The position numbers and the translations under genes were made by a program. Source: Paraphysomonas bandaiensis (taxonomy: Eukaryota; Chrysophyceae). From it: a DNA stretch of 64,000 nt. Of the stretch, positions 22,691 through 35,429 are shown in pieces (the stretch's first letter is position 1; each line of letters opens with the position of its first letter). The stretch lies in the NCBI GenBank assembly GCA_965644295.1, contig CBFFRP010000059.1, positions 81,147 to 145,146 on the forward strand. Reading direction: 5' to 3'. The notes beneath the pieces were generated by a model. It saw only the letters and a program-made list of their open reading frames with translations. It ran no database searches and had not been told where the DNA came from.

Positions 22691-25600
22691 CATTCAATCA
22701 ACACATACCCCATTATACGCAGATGTAATACAACATAATCAGCATTGCATAGCAACATCAGGTGATTTGTCTGTATATATGGATCAAAATGCTTGCTCAG
22801 CATTATTATATATAATGGAAACTATCGTCACTTGCTGCAGTTGCACACAACTAAACAATTATCATTCGTGTCTACCTCATAATATGAAGTCATAACTCAC
22901 GCGGGCCGCATATAGTACATCAGTCTCCCTGAAATTGCTGTTAGACAGACACACACACAAATATCACGCATCAGGTACACATAAGATAAGGTTTATGCCA
23001 CGTCGCATATAATTTTACAACACTTTTGAGAGACTCAGGTCTTGAACGATAAACAATCCATATAAGCGTCAAGTTTTCACCGTCAGCTTTAAGATATGTC
23101 ATATATTAAACTGATAGAATCATCACAGTCTCTAATACACAAGTATACCATCATGATGTCAATGATACCTTGATAATATCCCGCAAATATAATATTCACC
23201 GCATGATGCCATACGCTATCCCCGCGTAACGCGCCATTCCTACAATCATTCAATCAACACATACCCCATTATACGCAGATGTAATACAACATAATCAGCA
23301 TTGCATAGCAACATCAGGTGATTTGTCTGTATATATGGATCAAAATGCTTGCTCAGCATTATTATATATAATGGAAACTATCGTCACTTGCTGCAGTTGC
23401 ACACAACTAAACAATTATCATTCGTGTCTACCTCATAATATGAAGTCATAACTCACGCGGGCCGCATATAGTACATCAGTCTCCCTGAAATTGCTGTTAG
23501 ACAGACACACACAAATATCACGCACCAGGTACACATAAGATAAGGTTTATGCCACGTCGCATATAATTTTACAACACTATTGAGAGACTCAGGTCTTGAA
23601 CGATAAACAATCCATATAAGCGTCAAGTTTTCACCGTCAGCTTTAAGATATGTCATATATTAAACTGATAGAATCATCACAGTCTCTAATACACAAGTAT
23701 ACCATCATGATGTCAATGATACCTTGATAATATCCCGCAAATATAATATTCACCGCATGATGCCATACGCTATCCCCGCGTAACGCGCCATTCCTACAAT
23801 CATTCAATCAACACATACCCCATTATACGCAGATGTAATACAACATAATCAGCATTGCATAGCAACATCAGGTGATTTGTCTGTATATATGGATCAAAAT
23901 GCTTGCTCAGCATTATTATATATAATGGAAACTATCGTCACTTGCTGCAGTTGCACACAACTAAACAATTATCATTCGTGTCTACCTCATAATATGAAGT
24001 CATAACTCACGCGGGCCGCATATAGTACATCAGTCTCCCTGAAATTGCTGTTAGACAGACACACACACAAATATCACGCATCAGGTACACATAAGATAAG
24101 GTTTATGCCACGTCGCATTTAATTTTACAACACTATTGAGAGACTCAGGTCTTGAACGATAAACAATCCATATAAGCGTCAAGTTTTCACCGTCAGCTTT
24201 AAGATATGTCATATATTAAACTGATAGAATCATCACAGTCTCTAATACACAAGTATACCATCATGATGTCAATGATACCTTGATAATATCCCGCAAATAT
24301 AATATTCACCGCATGATGCCATACGCTATCCCCGCGTAACGCGCCATTCCTACAATCATTCAATCAACACATACCCCATTATACGCAGATGTAATACAAC
24401 ATAATCAGCATTGCATAGCAACATCAGGTGATTTGTCTGTATATATGGATCAAAATGCTTGCTCAGCATTATTATATATAATGGAAACTATCGTCACTTG
24501 CTGCAGTTGCACACAACTAAACAATTATCATTCGTGTCTACCTCATAATATGAAGTCATAACTCACGCGGGCCGCATATAGTACATCAGTCTCCCTGAAA
24601 TTGCTGTTAGACAGACACACACACAAATATCACGCATCAGGTACACATAAGATAAGGTTTATGCCACGTCGCATTTAATTTTACAACACTATTGAGAGAC
24701 TCAGGTCTTGAACGATAAACAATCCATATAAGCATCAAGTTTTCACCGTCAGCTTTAAGATATGTCATATATTAAACTGATAGAATCATCACAGTCTCTA
24801 ATACACAAGTATACCATCATGATGTCAATGATACCTTGATAATATCCCGCAAATATAATATTCACCGCATGATGCCATACGCTATCCCCGCGTAACGCGC
24901 CATTCCTACAATCATTCAATCAACACATACCCCATTATACGCAGATGTAATACAACATAATCAGCATTGCATAGCAACATCAGGTGATTTGTCTGTATAT
25001 ATGGATCAAAATGCTTGCTCAGCATTATTATATATAATGGAAACTATCGTCACTTGCTGCAGTTGCACACAACTAAACAATTATCATTCGTGTCTACCTC
25101 ATAATATGAAGTCATAACTCACGCGGGCCGCATATAGTACATCAGTCTCCCTGAAATTGCTGTTAGACAGACACACACACAAATATCACGCATCAGGTAC
25201 ACATAAGATAAGGTTTATGCCACGTCGCATTTAATTTTACAACACTATTGAGAGACTCAGGTCTTGAACGATAAACAATCCATATAAGCGTCAAGTTTTC
25301 ACCGTCAGCTTTAAGATATGTCATATATTAAACTGATAGAATCATCACAGTCTCTAATACACAAGTATACCATCATGATGTCAATGATACCTTGATAATA
25401 TCCCGCAAATATAATATTCACCGCATGATGCCATACCAGGTGATTTGTCTGTATATATGGATCAAAATGCTTGCTCAGCATTATTATATATAATGGAAAC
25501 TATCGTCACTTGCTGCAGTTGCACACAACTAAACAATTATCATTCGTGTCTACCTCATAATATGAAGTCATAACTCACGCGGGCCGCATATAGTACATCA

Positions 25601-28600
25601 GTCTCCCTGAAATTGCTGTTAGACAGACACACACACAAATATCACGCATCAGGTACACATAAGATAAGGTTTATGCCACGTCGCATTTAATTTTACAACA
25701 CTATTGAGAGACTCAGGTCTTGAACGATAAACAATCCATATAAGCGTCAAGTTTTCACCGTCAGCTTTAAGATATGTCATATATTAAACTGATAGAATCA
25801 TCACAGTCTCTAATACACAAGTATACCATCATGATGTCAATGATACCTTGATAATATCCCGCAAATATAATATTCACCGCATGATGCCATACCAGGTGAT
25901 TTGTTTGTATATATGGATCAAAATGCTTGCTCAGCATTATTATATATAATGGAAACTATCGTCACTTGCTGCAGTTGCACACAACTAAACAATTATCATT
26001 CGTGTCTACCTCATAATATGAAGTCATAACTCACGCGGGCCGCATATAGTACATCAGTCTCCCTGAAATTGCTGTTAGACAGACACACACACAAATATCA
26101 CGCATCAGGTACACATAAGATAAGGTTTATGCCACGTCGCATTTAATTTTACAACACTATTGAGAGACTCAGGTCTTGAACGATAAACAATCCATATAAG
26201 CGTCAAGTTTTCACCGTCAGCTTTAAGATATGTCATATATTAAACTGATAGAATCATCACAGTCTCTAATACACAAGTATACCATCATGATGTCAATGAT
26301 ACCTTGATAATATCCCGCAAATATAATATTCACCGCATGATGCCATACGCTATCCCCGCGTAACGCGCCATTCCTACAATCATTCAATCAACACATACCC
26401 CATTATACGCAGATGTAATACAACATAATCAGCATTGCATAGCAACATCAGGTGATTTGTCTGTATATATGGATCAAAATGCTTGCTCAGCATTATTATA
26501 TATAATGGAAACTATCGTCACTTGCTGCAGTTGCACACAACTAAACAATTATCATTCGTGTCTACCTCATAATATGAAGTCATAACTCACGCGGGCCGCA
26601 TATAGTACATCAGTCTCCCTGAAATTGCTGTTAGACAGACACACACAAATATCACGCACCAGGTACACATAAGATAAGGTTTATGCCACGTCGCATATAA
26701 TTTTACAACACTATTGAGAGACTCAGGTCTTGAACGATAAACAATCCATATAAGCGTCAAGTTTTCACCGTCAGCTTTAAGATATGTCATATATTAAACT
26801 GATAGAATCATCACAGTCTCTAATACACAAGTATACCATCATGATGTCAATGATACCTTGATAATATCCCGCAAATATAATATTCACCGCATGATGCCAT
26901 ACGCTATCCCCGCGTAACGCGCCATTCCTACAATCATTCAATCAACACATACCCCATTATACGCAGATGTAATACAACATAATCAGCATTGCATAGCAAC
27001 ATCAGGTGATTTGTCTGTATATATGGATCAAAATGCTTGCTCAGCATTATTATATATAATGGAAACTATCGTCACTTGCTGCAGTTGCACACAACTAAAC
27101 AATTATCATTCGTGTCTACCTCATAATATGAAGTCATAACTCACGCGGGCCGCATATAGTACATCAGTCTCCCTGAAATTGCTGTTAGACAGACACACAC
27201 AAATATCACGCACCAGGTACACATAAGATAAGGTTTATGCCACGTCGCATATAATTTTACAACACTATTGAGAGACTCAGGTCTTGAACGATAAACAATC
27301 CATATAAGCGTCAAGTTTTCACCGTCAGCTTTAAGATATGTCATATATTAAACTGATAGAATCATCACAGTCTCTAATACACAAGTATACCATCATGATG
27401 TCAATGATACCTTGATAATATCCCGCAAATATAATATTCACCGCATGATGCCATACGCTATCCCCGCGTAACGCGCCATTCCTACAATCATTCAATCAAC
27501 ACATACCCCATTATACGCAGATGTAATACAACATAATCAGCATTGCATAGCAACATCAGGTGATTTGTCTGTATATATGGATCAAAATGCTTGCTCAGCA
27601 TTATTATATATAATGGAAACTATCGTCACTTGCTGCAGTTGCACACAACTAAACAATTATCATTCGTGTCTACCTCATAATATGAAGTCATAACTCACGC
27701 GGGCCGCATATAGTACATCAGTCTCCCTGAAATTGCTGTTAGACAGACACACACAAATATCACGCACCAGGTACACATAAGATAAGGTTTATGCCACGTC
27801 GCATATAATTTTACAACACTTTTGAGAGACTCAGGTCTTGAACGATAAACAATCCATATAAGCGTCAAGTTTTCACCGTCAGCTTTAAGATATGTCATAT
27901 ATTAAACTGATAGAATCATCACAGTCTCTAATACACAAGTATACCATCATGATGTCAATGATACCTTGATAATATCCCGCAAATATAATATTCACCGCAT
28001 GATGCCATACGCTATCCCCGCGTAACGCGCCATTCCTACAATCATTCAATCAACACATACCCCATTATACGCAGATGTAATACAACATAATCAGCATTGC
28101 ATAGCAACATCAGGTGATTTGTCTGTATATATGGATCAAAATGCTTGCTCAGCATTATTATATATAATGGAAACTATCGTCACTTGCTGCAGTTGCACAC
28201 AACTAAACAATTATCATTCGTGTCTACCTCATAATATGAAGTCATAACTCACGCGGGCCGCATATAGTACATCAGTCTCCCTGAAATTGCTGTTAGACAG
28301 ACACACACAAATATCACGCACCAGGTACACATAAGATAAGGTTTATGCCACGTCGCATATAATTTTACAACACTTTTGAGAGACTCAGGTCTTGAACGAT
28401 AAACAATCCATATAAGCGTCAAGTTTTCACCGTCAGCTTTAAGATATGTCATATATTAAACTGATAGAATCATCACAGTCTCTAATACACAAGTATACCA
28501 TCATGATGTCAATGATACCTTGATAATATCCCGCAAATATAATATTCACCGCATGATGCCATACGCTATCCCCGCGTAACGCGCCATTCCTACAATCATT

Positions 28601-29590
28601 CAATCAACACATACCCCATTATACGCAGATGTAATACAACATAATCAGCATTGCATAGCAACATCAGGTGATTTGTCTGTATATATGGATCAAAATGCTT
28701 GCTCAGCATTATTATATATAATGGAAACTATCGTCACTTGCTGCAGTTGCACACAACTAAACAATTATCATTCGTGTCTACCTCATAATATGAAGTCATA
28801 ACTCACGCGGGCCGCATATAGTACATCAGTCTCCCTGAAATTGCTGTTAGACAGACACACACAAATATCACGCACCAGGTACACATAAGATAAGGTTTAT
28901 GCCACGTCGCATATAATTTTACAACACTATTGAGAGACTCAGGTCTTGAACGATAAACAATCCATATAAGCGTCAAGTTTTCACCGTCAGCTTTAAGATA
29001 TGTCATATATTAAACTGATAGAATCATCACAGTCTCTAATACACAAGTATACCATCATGATGTCAATGATACCTTGATAATATCCCGCAAATATAATATT
29101 CACCGCATGATGCCATACGCTATCCCCGCGTAACGCGCCATTCCTACAATCATTCAATCAACACATACCCCATTATACGCAGATGTAATACAACATAATC
29201 AGCATTGCATAGCAACATCAGGTGATTTGTCTGTATATATGGATCAAAATGCTTGCTCAGCATTATTATATATAATGGAAACTATCGTCACTTGCTGCAG
29301 TTGCACACAACTAAACAATTATCATTCGTGTCTACCTCATAATATGAAGTCATAACTCACGCGGGCCGCATATAGTACATCAGTCTCCCTGAAATTGCTG
29401 TTAGACAGACACACTCGCAGATGTAATACAACATAATCAGCTTTGCATAGCAACATCAGGTGATTTGTCTGTATATATGGATCAAAATGCTTGCTCAGCA
29501 TTATTATATATAATGGAAACTATCGTCACTTGCTGCAGTTGTACACAACTAAACAATTATCATTCGCGTCTACCTCATATGAAGTCATAG
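22691..29590. repeat. ~555-bp satellite, right array (about 12 units, some 456 bp)
   Basis: Tandem copies of the same AT-rich unit as the left array, marked by GATAAGGTTTATGCCACGTC. Successive spacings are about 554, 556, 556, 556, 456, 456, then five at 554 bp. Two units around 25.4-26.1 kb lack the same 100-bp block (GCCATAC joined to CAGGTGATTTG). Units from about 26.5 to 29.0 kb are nearly identical, indicating recent amplification. Private variants (GATGTAATAC, GGGCCGCATATAG, CTCAGCATTA) distinguish it from the left array. The last unit is truncated near 29413 and a diverged piece runs to 29590. Each unit has a GC-rich near-palindrome GCGTAACGCGCC in an otherwise AT-rich unit. The recurring 67-codon minus-strand frame is not a gene. 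Confidence 0.96.
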
Positions 29591-30500
29591 TTACACACCT
29601 ATCCCAGGTGTCATCAGGATCTGTTGGTAGAATATTTTCGTTATCAAAACCAAAACCACTGTATCTGTAAGTTTTGATACAATACCATACGCCTTCTTTA
29701 ATTCGTTGCAGTGGCTCTGCAATTGCTGACAGTCAAAGTTGGAACTAGTTCTGTCGTTGAATGCAAGAAGCATTATTTCCAATCACGAGATTTGAATCCT
29801 GAATCTGTGTGCACGCCATCCGCAACCTTTTCTAACATGACATCGATATGAATCCCTTTACTCTCAGATGTCCATCTACAGGACAGCTTCTTTTCTTTGT
29901 TAGGTTCTTCTACTGGAATACTCTCTCTGTTGCTCTGTTGGCATTGTAATGTACAGCACTGCCCTATTTACGACTTCTATATGTTGGATGTATACTGTAT
30001 ATACAGCAGTATATGGCAATCGTTAGGTAGTATAGTACAGTGGCTGGCCCCTACAAGGTGCGCCCATTTCAGGTCCAGCCACTGCTGTATATGGCTATGC
30101 CCATTTGCTGGATCACCCAAATACAGTGCATTTTCAACCAATCGGCATCCTTTGTGTATTTTTGTTCCAAGAAGCCTCTAATATTGAGACAACAATTATC
30201 TGTATACCAGCCGTAGTTGTATATCAGTAATATAGACGAATTTTGCTTCAATTTATTAACGAAAAATAAGATGCGGACTGCCCATACGTTGAGTGAACTG
30301 AACGGGGCCTTATATATAAGCTCTGTAGTACAGTGTATACCATAATATACATTTGGACACCACAAAAATCTATTCATATAATTCAAAAAACTGAAAAACG
30401 GTTACATTCACTCAAGTAAAGCATATTGATGTGTATATACTGCACTTACTTCTTAATATTATTTGCTTTAAAGCATATTGTAATAGTTTGACAAGTTACG
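29591..30500. other. Intergenic between satellite and IFT27
   Basis: No supported gene; the frames of 63-105 codons show no family. A 10-bp perfect inverted repeat (CAGTGGCTGG at 30038, CCAGCCACTG at 30075) can form a hairpin. The right-hand part should include the IFT27 promoter. Confidence 0.5.
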
Positions 30501-31381
30501 ATGACATCAAATGGAGGGTCAAATATCAAGAGTGCTGAGAGTAATCATAAGCCTCTCGTAATATTGCGTTGCAAGTGTGTTGTTGTTGGCGATGCCTGTG
30601 TTGGGAAAACAGCATTAACACAAGTATTTAATAGCGGAGGCAGCACATACCCAAAGAATTATGTCATGGTATATTGTATTTTCACTGATCACACTTTGCT
30701 GATTTTGTTATAGACTATTGGGGCCGAGTTTTGTGTGAAGCAGGTTCCAATACCAGATACCAATGCCGTAGTGGAGTTGTATATATTCGATTGTGCAGGT
30801 CAATCTATTTTCAACCAAGTAGAAATGAATTCGAAATATGTACGTTTTTAAACATCCGTAGTATCAGTAACCGTTGTACCAGTGGGAAAACACGTCTGCT
30901 GTGATGGTAGTGTATGATGTATCCAACCCTGAGAGTTTGCAGTCCTGCGTCAAATGGCTTGGAGGTTGGTAGTTTTTTGATCATAGAGTGCAGCATTAAC
31001 TGACTCGTAGGAGTTCGTGCGATGCGCCCTACGGGACAACGCATGCTTGGTGTTCTGGTGGGAAACAAGGCGGATTTCCGAGAGGACGGTGGGTTGGACT
31101 CTCGTGCAGAGGTATCCAAAGAGGAAGGTCAGGGGGCTGCCAGGGAGATGGGTCTGCAGTACTTTGAGACATCAGCGGTAAGAAAATGTATTATTGGGCT
31201 TGGAATCACCTTCGTTTGCAGGCAACTAATACTAACGTGGATTCGCCATTCAATCACATCGCGGAAGAGTTTTACAAAAGGCACATGCTTATAATTTTTC
31301 CAAGTTCGATATGTTACTTTTTTATGTAGGTATCAGGCAACTATATCTCGTGCTGAAGAGCTTTCTGCGATGACTGTATAG
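30501..31381 (+). CDS. IFT27: IFT27 (RABL4) small GTPase of the IFT-B complex
   Basis: Six exons: 30501-30668, 30714-30839, 30883-30964, 31011-31177, 31222-31280 and 31330-31381, giving 217 residues. Introns are 42-49 nt. Four are GT-AG; the fifth appears to start with GC (AAAG|GCACAT). Domains: P-loop GDACVGKTALTQ (~30-41), switch II DCAGQ, the NKAD guanine-specificity motif in VLVGNKADF, and ETSA near the C-terminus. Family-specific segments VPIPDTNAVVELYIFD and VYDVSNPESLQSCVKWL match IFT27 rather than other Rabs, and there is no C-terminal prenylation cysteine, as in IFT27. It partners IFT25 in the IFT-B train and in BBSome-linked export from cilia. A ~20-residue N-terminal extension precedes the G domain. 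It is one of two IFT genes in the window. Confidence 0.9.
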
Positions 31382-31936
31382 ATATAAATATCTGTAAAAT
31401 ATGAATCAGTAGGATGTAGTGTCAACACTCATTGGGAAGAACAGTGCGTAAATTAGAATATGTAAGGAAGTAATAAGTGGACCGTTTACGAATATATTTT
31501 ACATCGCGTTGATGGTTAGTTTCACGATAATAGAGGCGCTAGTGAGCATTCTAAAAGTGTGCGTGTTCAGTCAATTATAGTTTCATATTAATTGTTACCC
31601 GCTGCAGAATCTGAGTTCGCGGTACACGAAAACCAAAGCGAGGTATAGTTGTAAGGAAAGGCATTCACTCTTTACCAAAACACTCAATATTTTAAGAAAT
31701 CTAACGACGCTGAGGGTAACTTGTACACATATCTGTACAACTATAGTGTCCTACACCGAAAGTACACATTCTCATAGCTGAAACCGCTCCAAAACACCAT
31801 ATGTCAGCGTTTTCATAGTGGCATCCGAAGCTCAAGTACACTCTCCGCGTACTATAGCCCACAGCCTATAAGTCATGATTCAAGCGGACGTATCCGAGGT
31901 CAGCTCTCTGTAGTCCCAATCGCACCCGCTATGCAT
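31382..31936. other. Convergent intergenic region
   Basis: 3' flanks of IFT27 and the cysteine-rich gene. No feature recognised. Confidence 0.5.
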
Positions 31937-32752
31937 CTAGTTAGAGATTGAAGAGCGCTGATGATGTGTCCTATTGTATCGACTCAGTATCTGGTTTTGC
32001 TCAGCAAGGGAACCGCAAAATTCAGGTACGCATTTCCTCCCGCCCTCGTAGGGCATATCTCGAGTTGTGTCACAGGCGACGTCTTGTGATGGTCCAAAGT
32101 AGCATCCCCTTCCGTTCTGTTGCTGCCACATATCACACGTCGCGGTAGCACAACATGCCTCCGCACACTGACGTGTGTCTAATCTCTGATTGTTTATACC
32201 CGTCCGTTCTGGTCCAAGACCGAAGCACTGATTAGGAAGTAAATCTCCCCAATCACACACACCATTCTCTCGCTTCATTACGCGTCTGCCATTCCACTCC
32301 GAAGGAGAAAAAGGGTCACACCAATTGTCGGTAGCTGCATCTTCTAAGCCAACCCGCACAGCATCTCCTAGCTTACATGTCTTAGTCGCCAACTGAAACT
32401 GTGTGGAATCAAAGAAGAGCTAGAATAATAAATTTCGAACCTGCCAAGATGTACAATTCTCTCCTAAGTTACAACACAATGCCCGACAATCATCAGAAGA
32501 TTTCACCACAATATCAGCCAATCCTTCAAATGTTTCCATTTTCTTCAAGCCGAAACATTTTCCAACTAATCCACCCGGTCTGGGGATACACCTCAAGATG
32601 AAACAATAAAACAATAATATTAAGACTCACCTCCACAAGTTCTTGCAACCACCATGTTTTAGCAATTTGAAAGATGATACTTGCATTGCTGCTGCAGTGA
32701 ATGCATAACTGAATGCATACAGTAACAGTAGAAGTACTGCTCTGGAATACAT
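31937..32752 (-). CDS. Secreted cysteine-rich protein with two PAN-like modules
   Basis: Three exons on the minus strand: 32752-32631, 32591-32441 and 32398-31937, giving 244 residues; introns of 39 nt and 42 nt, GT-AG. The start MYSRAVLLLLLYAFSYAFTA is a strong signal peptide. Two similar modules follow. The first has CFGLKKM...DDCRALCCNLGENCTSWQ and the second has QCFGLGPERTG...QCAEACCATATCDMWQ...GCYFG, each with the C...CC...C pattern of disulphide-rich apple/PAN-like folds. A conserved linker (TCKLGDAVRVGLEDA...WCDP...WNGRR) lies between them, and a CVPEFCG segment ends the fold. Such modules often bind carbohydrate or protein outside the cell; no enzymatic motif is visible. Function unknown. 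Confidence 0.72.
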
Positions 32753-32855
32753 ATGCTGTCGACCCCACAAAGCATTCAATTTCATTCAAGAATTCGAACG
32801 AATTTTGTCATTATTGTTTGTATTTCAAGATCCTTGTGAAGCTAATGATACTTAC

Positions 32856-32953
32856 AGCATAGCTGAATGCACTCCAACTGCCTCTGCAAAGAGACCCACC
32901 GCCTGTGTGGATATACATACGACGTACAACACTGCAGTCGTACATCTAGACAT
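32856..32953 (-). other. Possible alternative first exon of the cysteine-rich gene
   Basis: A minus-strand ATG at 32953 opens a hydrophobic, signal-peptide-like stretch (MSRCTTAVLYVVCISTQAVG) and ends in a good donor (CT|GTAAGT) in the same phase as exon 1 of the 31937-32752 gene. It could be an alternative first exon spliced to 32591. The evidence is only the reading phase and donor. Confidence 0.3.
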
Positions 32954-34186
32954 ATCTACAAGTACGAATTAGTTTATAATACCATACTCTGATGTACCGC
33001 AGTATTTCGATCCTGTATATGGGTACATATATCTACGTACATATCTTCCACCACATAGACATACACATATCCATATCTTTCAGGTTACTCAAAGGACATA
33101 ATAGTTCAGTGTTGACATTTCCACTCTACAAATATCCACAGTGAGCATTAATTTTGCATGACGGAGTACACTCTTTGTTTGGTAGGCTTTATACCATTCA
33201 GTACATACTCATATGAAACTTATGAGCGACAGTTAGATTGATAGCACAGTTGAGTGTTTTATTCACTATAAGTGAAATATTTTCATTGTTAAATAGTTGT
33301 TACAGTATTGAAACTTGTCTCGTATGCATTCTATGTCTGAAGTGTCGAATATTTTAGGCCTAATATCTCTCACCTGTCTATTGAAGTAAACTTGAAGTTT
33401 ATACCTTGACCTGATCACTCAATGCCTAATAGGTAGATTTCGTAAAGCGTGGAGGTATACATCACAACTATGAAATTAAATGTTGAGTACTCCCGAAGTA
33501 GTAACATGTAAACATGTGACCACAGTGTTATTTTCGTTTATTTTATTTCCACTCATTGCGTCAGAGTCTTTACCGTGGAATGTTCTCTTACCAAGCAAAT
33601 TCGTGTACCCTAATGTTAAATACCTCAAGCCGTGACTACTATTCATGCTCTGACAATTCTTCTAATTTATAGCGTACGTTTTATTACGTGACTATGCCAA
33701 TTTTTTACCTTGAGGTAAAACAGAATCTTTACAATTTAACGATTAGTGAGGGGGGATAGTTAGGTGTTCTTGAATTGAGAAACCCTTTGCATATACCCTG
33801 TTGCCTCTACTAAAAGCGATCTAAATTGCAGCGGGCTTTATGACAACGCTTGGAAAACCATGAAAACAAGATCACGGAAAAATTAAGAACAGAGTTTCAA
33901 CTGCTCTGTACGTTTTACGGTAGTGCTGAGATATGAAAGATATGTGTATAGTGAATGTAGAATTAGTGATAGGAGTATATAACTGTTGAGCAGCAATAGA
34001 ATAAATATTGGCTACGACAGGTTCGAATAAATTCTTCAGCATCAACAAAAATCTACATCTCAACATGAATTATTCGACATTTAATAGCAAAATGCAAGAT
34101 TCGATGCACGTCAAGGAGTACAATAAACAACACGAATACTTCGAACAACAAATTTAATATCTACGAATATCCTTCCCAAACAATTA
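32954..34186. other. Intergenic, no feature seen
   Basis: About 1.2 kb of AT-rich sequence. Frames over 60 codons (for example 33872-34066, minus) lack coding character. No repeat or RNA gene was recognised. Confidence 0.5.
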
Positions 34187-34861
34187 TCATTTTTTACCTC
34201 CCATGCTATCTAATTGACTAATTAAGTCTTCAAATGCATCACTGTTATAAACCATTGAACCTGTTGCAGGAAATTCATCTTCTTCAGCTGTAGGAGACAG
34301 AGGTGTTGATACTTTTTCTTCATTGGGGGCATCCTCTGGCGCATCAGAGTCATATGGACACTCCATACTGGTAATTCCAGTGGATTTATGAACCCAAAAT
34401 ACACAACCTGCCTGAGTTTCTTTGATCCACTCGTCCTTTGTAGTTGCTTGAGTGCTAATAACTAACACCTTCTTTTTCGATAGAGCCTCAGCCTTTCTTG
34501 CCGCAGCAAGCTTTGCAGCAGACACTTCATCACTATCTCCAGACTTTTTGAACTCTAAGCGTTGCATTAACTGGACCCCACCTTTCCGAAGTAAAACTGT
34601 GTTGCGCTTCTGCTTTAGTGTCATGAAGTCTTCTGGAGGCTCCATGAGATTAGCGTGCTCATCCACAGACTTATCATGCAAATATTTTCTAGTAAAAACA
34701 CAAAGTAACAAAACTATACAATTTAATGAATGAAAGTACCTCCTTCCACTATAGAAAAAGCCCTTTGAGTAATCGCCACGGTTACCAAATGGGTCCCCAA
34801 ACATCACTCTGCCTTCACTTTTCATGTAATGATCATCGTGTTCTGCAGTCTTGCTTTCCAT
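34187..34861 (-). CDS. Hypothetical protein, 207 aa
   Basis: Two exons on the minus strand, 34861-34740 and 34688-34187, join in frame across a 51-nt GT-AG intron. The ATG at 34861 gives MESKTAEHDDHYMKSEGRVM. The middle is a charged helix (VSAAKLAAARKAEALSKKK). It is followed by DEWIKETQAGCVFWVHKSTG and TSMECPYDSD, which look like a degenerate WW-type sheet, and then an acidic C-terminus with a DAFEDLISQLDSM helix. No family is recognised. It shares a divergent ~570-bp promoter region with BRR2. Confidence 0.65.
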   Translation of the reverse strand: MESKTAEHDDHYMKSEGRVMFGDPFGNRGDYSKGFFYSGRRYFHSLNCIVLLLCVFTRKYLHDKSVDEHANLMEPPEDFMTLKQKRNTVLLRKGGVQLMQRLEFKKSGDSDEVSAAKLAAARKAEALSKKKVLVISTQATTKDEWIKETQAGCVFWVHKSTGITSMECPYDSDAPEDAPNEEKVSTPLSPTAEEDEFPATGSMVYNSDAFEDLISQLDSMGGKK

Positions 34862-35429
34862 ACCAATAATAATATATGAAAACACAAGGTAATCTCTTAT
34901 GTCAAACCCTTCAACAATCGTCGTGTTGTGATGTAGTGATTAAGTGGCTTTGATGTGAGTTGTATGTATAGGAGTTTCACACGATAGTAACTGAATAGAC
35001 AACTTGTCGTATGTATGTATTCGTCGTATTCGGTCTTCGGTATTTCGATGAGGGGGTTTCTATACATAATATGATGTGGTGATGATGAGTGATAACACAT
35101 CCATCCACAGTGTAATACACTACCCTTCTGTATAACTGAAAAAGTGGGATTTTTATGACACCATCGTATTAAATATCAGTCAATGAGTCTAAAAAAACTA
35201 TATTCTAACACAATAATAGCATATTTCTGGTGCCCTTATCCGCCGCACACTTGATTGAATATGGCATATGCATCTCTCTCTATATGATGATGATACGTGG
35301 TATATAGCAATGAATGATGAGCACTACTTGGTTGTGTGTATATATATATACTTATTATTTAAGTGGTGTCTGTAGTTCATATTGTTAGTAAAGTATTATA
35401 ATAACGACGTAACACGGGTACACAGCATC
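34862..35429. promoter_or_regulatory. Divergent promoter region between the 207-aa gene and BRR2
   Basis: 568 bp between two divergent start codons (34861 minus and 35430 plus). It contains TATATATATATA near 35340, about 90 bp upstream of the BRR2 ATG. No other motif is claimed. Confidence 0.5.

Noticed and set aside
23453-29006. Recurring 67-codon minus-strand open frame in each satellite unit
   Set aside because: It recurs only because the DNA repeats. It overlaps no signal of translation, varies only with the satellite, and is lost in units with small indels.
17435-29590. Regular repeats as a possible CRISPR array
   Set aside because: The repeat unit is ~555 bp with no unique spacers, and the DNA is eukaryotic; it is a satellite.
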